Positions 61,104-64,000 of a stretch of 64,000 bases of DNA are shown piece after piece. The stretch comes from Clostridia bacterium (GTDB taxonomy: Bacteria > Bacillota > Clostridia > Christensenellales > Borkfalkiaceae). The notes beneath the pieces were generated by a model. The model was not told where the DNA came from. It was given only the letters and a program-made list of their open reading frames with translations, and made no database searches. How positions within the stretch are numbered: position 1 is the first letter of the stretch; every line of letters begins with the position of its first letter. The position numbers and the translations under genes were made by a program. The stretch is taken from assembly GCA_017626305.1 (NCBI GenBank), contig JAGAIW010000143.1, positions 31,330 to 95,329 of the forward strand, given 5' to 3'.

Positions 61104-63242
61104 ATGAAAAAAATATTTGCTTTGTTATTGACGGTTTGTTCAACACTTGCTTGTTTTACGGCGTGTGATATTCCCGTCGATTCTTCGTGCGAGCATACAT
61201 ACGAATGGGTTGGAAGTGAGGGCGGACACCAAAAGGTGTACACCTGCGGTTGTGAATATCCCGATATTGTGGAATTACATAGCGATAATAACAGCGATTA
61301 TGTATGCGACGTTTGCGGGTGGTCTATGGCTGAAATGTTGCCCGAAGAGGCTTATCTTTTAATTCAAGCCTATGAAGAAAAATATCCACAAGCAGGAAAA
61401 ACGAGCCTTCTTCGTTATTGTGGGACGTATGAAAGTGGTGCAATCGTTGCGATGCTTGCAGGAAGTAATGAGAACTTTGACTGTGCGTTATGGACGGAAA
61501 CGGTTGCAGACTACGATTTTAACTATTCGGACGGAAACCGTATTCGCGTTTTATACGAGGGCGAATTTTACACACTCACATCAGCGTATGAAAACGGGTA
61601 TTTAACAAAAGAAAATATCGCAGATATACATATAAAATGGGATGGGAAATTGCCCGAATTAGGCTATTCTTATCTTTACGAATTTGAAAATTGGATATAT
61701 AATTTGACGGTTGATGACGTGAAGGAAATTAAAACTACCACCGAATTTATTGGCGTTGCACCGGGAAGATTTAAGGATAGCCAAAGGACAACGGATAAAG
61801 CGGCGATTGCAGACGTTATTAACGATTATAAGTCCATTATTATGACGTCGGTTGCAAGGGAAGATGCGGAAATTGAAGGAGGCGGCGCATTTACCATTGA
61901 GTTTATTCTTGCCAACGGAGACGTTCAAAAGATTTATTTTAACAACGGTATTTACGACGGAAATGTAACAAAGCCTGAACTTTCTTTGTTGCAGTATTAT
62001 AGGGTGGCTAATATTCCCACGCTTGAAAAATACAGCAACGTGAAAAATTCCTATTCGTTTATTACCTATCGTTCTACGTTTGAACTGTTTACGGTAGACG
62101 GCGAAAAGGTTGGTGAATTTTACGGGGTGGATAAGTTTGAGTTTGTAGAGCGTGGAGAAACGGAAATACCTGACGGAGAAACGGCTATACCGCCCGAAGA
62201 TCCCACACACTATATCGTTGGAGACATTGGAACGATGTATATATGTTCGGATAAGGTTTTCTATATGGTAAACAACGGACAAAGAACATATTACGAGCTT
62301 GTTGGCGAATTGCATTTCGATGAGCTTGACGATTATGCTTACGATTTGGTTGCAGAATATATATTTTTGTTGATAGACGGACTTAAAATGTCGGATATTG
62401 AAAAAATAGAAACGGTAGAATACGCAGGAAGCGTTGCACCGAATATTCGCAAGCCGATAGAGTATAAAACAAGCACGCTTGAAACGGATATTGAAAGTGT
62501 ATATAATTGGTTGAGTACATTAAAAGAAAACGTTACGAAAATTCCCGATGAGGATGCAATGTTGGCAGGGAATAGCGTAACGGAGATGTACGTTTATACA
62601 CCGAATAATAATTGTTTCAAGGTTAGCGACGTGGGATGTAATTACTTGCATTTTTACGGTGCTTATTACGAACAAGAAAGCAAAATGCCTGAAATTGTAG
62701 GGGAAATGGTTACGTATAAGTTTGAGTCTTACTATGATGAGGCAGAACTGTATATCAACGATGAAAAAGTGAAAGATTATACCTTTGATTTTGACAAGTT
62801 GATTTGTATTGAAAAGGATTTTGAAACGTCGGGCAATCCCTACAAACTTGTTGCGAGCATTGGGTCACTTTATCTTTACGACGAAAAGCATTTTATAAGG
62901 AATGATATAAAATACGAAATTGTAGGCGAGTTTGATTTTTCGCAAATCTTTACGGATTTTCCTATAAACGGCGAAAAGGATTTATTGTATAAAGTAACTA
63001 TTGTAGATAAATATAACGAATTTTATGATAAACCGACAGAAGAATACTTTGAAGCAGGTACAATTATAACATTACATTGTTATCCAATAATGGATGCGGA
63101 TTTGGTTATGTATATCAATGGAGAACGAGTAGGTATCCAAAACGCGGTTGAGGGCGCAGACGGATATTATATATGGGAATATTCGTTTGTTGTGCCTGCG
63201 GAAGACATTACGATTACCTTTCAAATGAGTGGTGGTATGTAG
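61104..63242 (+). CDS. Large lipoprotein with Cys/His module and internal repeats
   Basis: 712 residues. Signal peptide with lipobox 'CFTAC' and lipidated Cys21. Residues 28-72 form a Cys/His module ('CEHTYEWVGSEGGHQKVYTC', then 'CGCEYPD' and 'YVCDVCGW') as in many gut clostridial surface proteins. Two related stretches follow: 'VDDVKEIKTTTEFIGVAPG' near 205 and 'MSDIEKIETVEYAGSVAP' near 430, each leading to a 'YELVGE'- or 'PEIVGE'-type strand. 'YDEKHFIRNDIKYEIVGEFD' near 593 is shared with the lipoprotein at 59187. The C-terminal 80 residues look like a Big/InlB-type beta domain ('YEYFEAG'-like 'EEYFEAGTIITLHCYP'). Confidence 0.72.
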   Translation: MKKIFALLLTVCSTLACFTACDIPVDSSCEHTYEWVGSEGGHQKVYTCGCEYPDIVELHSDNNSDYVCDVCGWSMAEMLPEEAYLLIQAYEEKYPQAGKTSLLRYCGTYESGAIVAMLAGSNENFDCALWTETVADYDFNYSDGNRIRVLYEGEFYTLTSAYENGYLTKENIADIHIKWDGKLPELGYSYLYEFENWIYNLTVDDVKEIKTTTEFIGVAPGRFKDSQRTTDKAAIADVINDYKSIIMTSVAREDAEIEGGGAFTIEFILANGDVQKIYFNNGIYDGNVTKPELSLLQYYRVANIPTLEKYSNVKNSYSFITYRSTFELFTVDGEKVGEFYGVDKFEFVERGETEIPDGETAIPPEDPTHYIVGDIGTMYICSDKVFYMVNNGQRTYYELVGELHFDELDDYAYDLVAEYIFLLIDGLKMSDIEKIETVEYAGSVAPNIRKPIEYKTSTLETDIESVYNWLSTLKENVTKIPDEDAMLAGNSVTEMYVYTPNNNCFKVSDVGCNYLHFYGAYYEQESKMPEIVGEMVTYKFESYYDEAELYINDEKVKDYTFDFDKLICIEKDFETSGNPYKLVASIGSLYLYDEKHFIRNDIKYEIVGEFDFSQIFTDFPINGEKDLLYKVTIVDKYNEFYDKPTEEYFEAGTIITLHCYPIMDADLVMYINGERVGIQNAVEGADGYYIWEYSFVVPAEDITITFQMSGGM

Positions 63243-63263
63243 TTTAGAGATAAGGAGCAAACG

Positions 63264-64000
63264 ATGAAAAAATTTAGGACGATAATTTTATCGGTGATTT
63301 TGGCGGTCGGTATGTGTTTTGGGGTTGCAGGTTGTGATTCAAACGGTGATTACGATTGCAAGAATCATATACATAAGTGGGGTACAGGCAAAGAGTTTGA
63401 GGGGCAAGGAAGCGTAGAAACGGTTGTGAAATATACCTGCGAATTGTGCGGAAAAACGGCGACAGAATACGTTGATACAGAGAATAACGGGGTAATTTAT
63501 CGCGTTTCGTCGGACGGCAACGCTGAAGTTTGCGCTTATATCGGAGAGGCTACGCACGTGAGAATTGAATCTTCGTATAGGGGTTACCCCGTTACGCGTA
63601 TTGGAGCAGAGGCATTTCGAGGGGCAGCCATTTCGGGCATTACACTTCCTAACGAGTTGTTAGAAATTGGGGAAAAGGCTTTTGAGGAATGTTATCTTCT
63701 GCGGAATATAATCATTCCCGAAACGGTTCAGTTTATTGGCAATTATGCGTTTAAGGGGTGTAGTAGTTTAACGAAAATAGAAATCCCCGCAAATGTCAGC
63801 AGAGTTGGTGACGGGGCTTTTCGGGGTTGCAGTGAATTAACGGCAATCGTATTTTTTAGCGATACGACGGCTTTGGGAAATTACGTATTTGATGATTGTG
63901 TAAAACTGGAGGGGATTACCCTGCCCCAAGGGCTTTCCGCTGTGGGGGAACAACTATTCTGTGATTGCGAGTCGTTGACATATATCAAAATCCCCGAAAG
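63264..64000 (+). CDS. BspA-like leucine-rich repeat lipoprotein (partial)
   Basis: Open from ATG 63264 (ATAAGGAGCAAACG before it) to the window edge, 245 codons without stop. Signal peptide with lipobox 'GVAGC', Cys24. A short Cys/His segment ('CKNHIHKWGTG', 'VVKYTCELCGKTATEY') precedes BspA-type LRR_5 repeats from about residue 90: 'RIGAEAFRGAAISGITLPNE', 'EIGEKAFEECYLLRNIIIPE', 'FIGNYAFKGCSSLTKIEIPA' and more, each about 23 residues. BspA-like proteins are surface adhesins. The C-terminus is outside the window. Confidence 0.88.
   Translation, partial: MKKFRTIILSVILAVGMCFGVAGCDSNGDYDCKNHIHKWGTGKEFEGQGSVETVVKYTCELCGKTATEYVDTENNGVIYRVSSDGNAEVCAYIGEATHVRIESSYRGYPVTRIGAEAFRGAAISGITLPNELLEIGEKAFEECYLLRNIIIPETVQFIGNYAFKGCSSLTKIEIPANVSRVGDGAFRGCSELTAIVFFSDTTALGNYVFDDCVKLEGITLPQGLSAVGEQLFCDCESLTYIKIPE

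Overview
The window looks like a chromosome segment of an endospore-forming member of the Clostridia (low-GC Gram-positive lineage, probably an uncultured gut-type organism). Support comes from a SipL-type DUF3794/LysM protein, the yqfC-yqfD-phoH-pgpH-ybeY-era-yqzL-recO cluster with a sigma-E-like promoter, Veg next to ispE, a Leu T-box, a tandem glycine riboswitch, a Bacillus-type LexA box and pyruvate,phosphate dikinase. I cannot name the genus. No rRNA, tRNA, CRISPR array, integrase or transposase was recognised.

Positions 1-20,150: a DUF1538 membrane protein and galM on the minus strand, then a glycine-riboswitch-controlled AGCS symporter, then a nearly complete branched-chain amino acid set on the plus strand: ilvE, T-box + leuA, ilvB, ilvN, ilvC, a histidine phosphatase, ilvD, leuC, leuD, leuB, a DUF815 ATPase, ilvA and ridA, followed by a PAP2 phosphatase. 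IlvA makes 2-oxobutanoate (RidA clears its reactive imine by-product), IlvBN/C/D make the 2-oxo acids, LeuABCD extends toward leucine and IlvE aminates. Fold-back repeats with terminal inverted repeats start exactly at the stop codons of ilvE, leuA and ridA.

Positions 20,150-48,985: a minus-strand MFS transporter and a phospholipase C-like protein; an SOS-type uvrB-uvrA operon; a glycosidase-like TIM-barrel protein; veg/sipL/ispE; a membrane protein; a heterodimeric ABC exporter whose second subunit carries an in-frame amber codon at the Q-loop glutamine; the sporulation/RNA-maturation operon yqfC to recO; an Mrr-type nuclease with a 30-residue repeat linker; a glycosyltransferase and ppdK.

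Positions 48,985-64,000: an AT-richer accessory region of small genes (HTH regulators, SLOG protein, Cys-rich repeat protein, methyltransferase, DUF4406, DUF3795, isochorismatase-like and flavodoxin-like proteins), then an ECF sigma/anti-sigma-like pair followed by a run of lipoproteins ending in a BspA-like leucine-rich repeat lipoprotein cut by the window edge. Its most striking content is two diverged copies (about 49,164-49,378 and 56,228-56,430) of one structured RNA of about 210 nt. They share the same helices with compensatory changes, a conserved internal loop and a conserved 3' pseudoknot, and each has its own strong promoter. I could not assign it to a known class.
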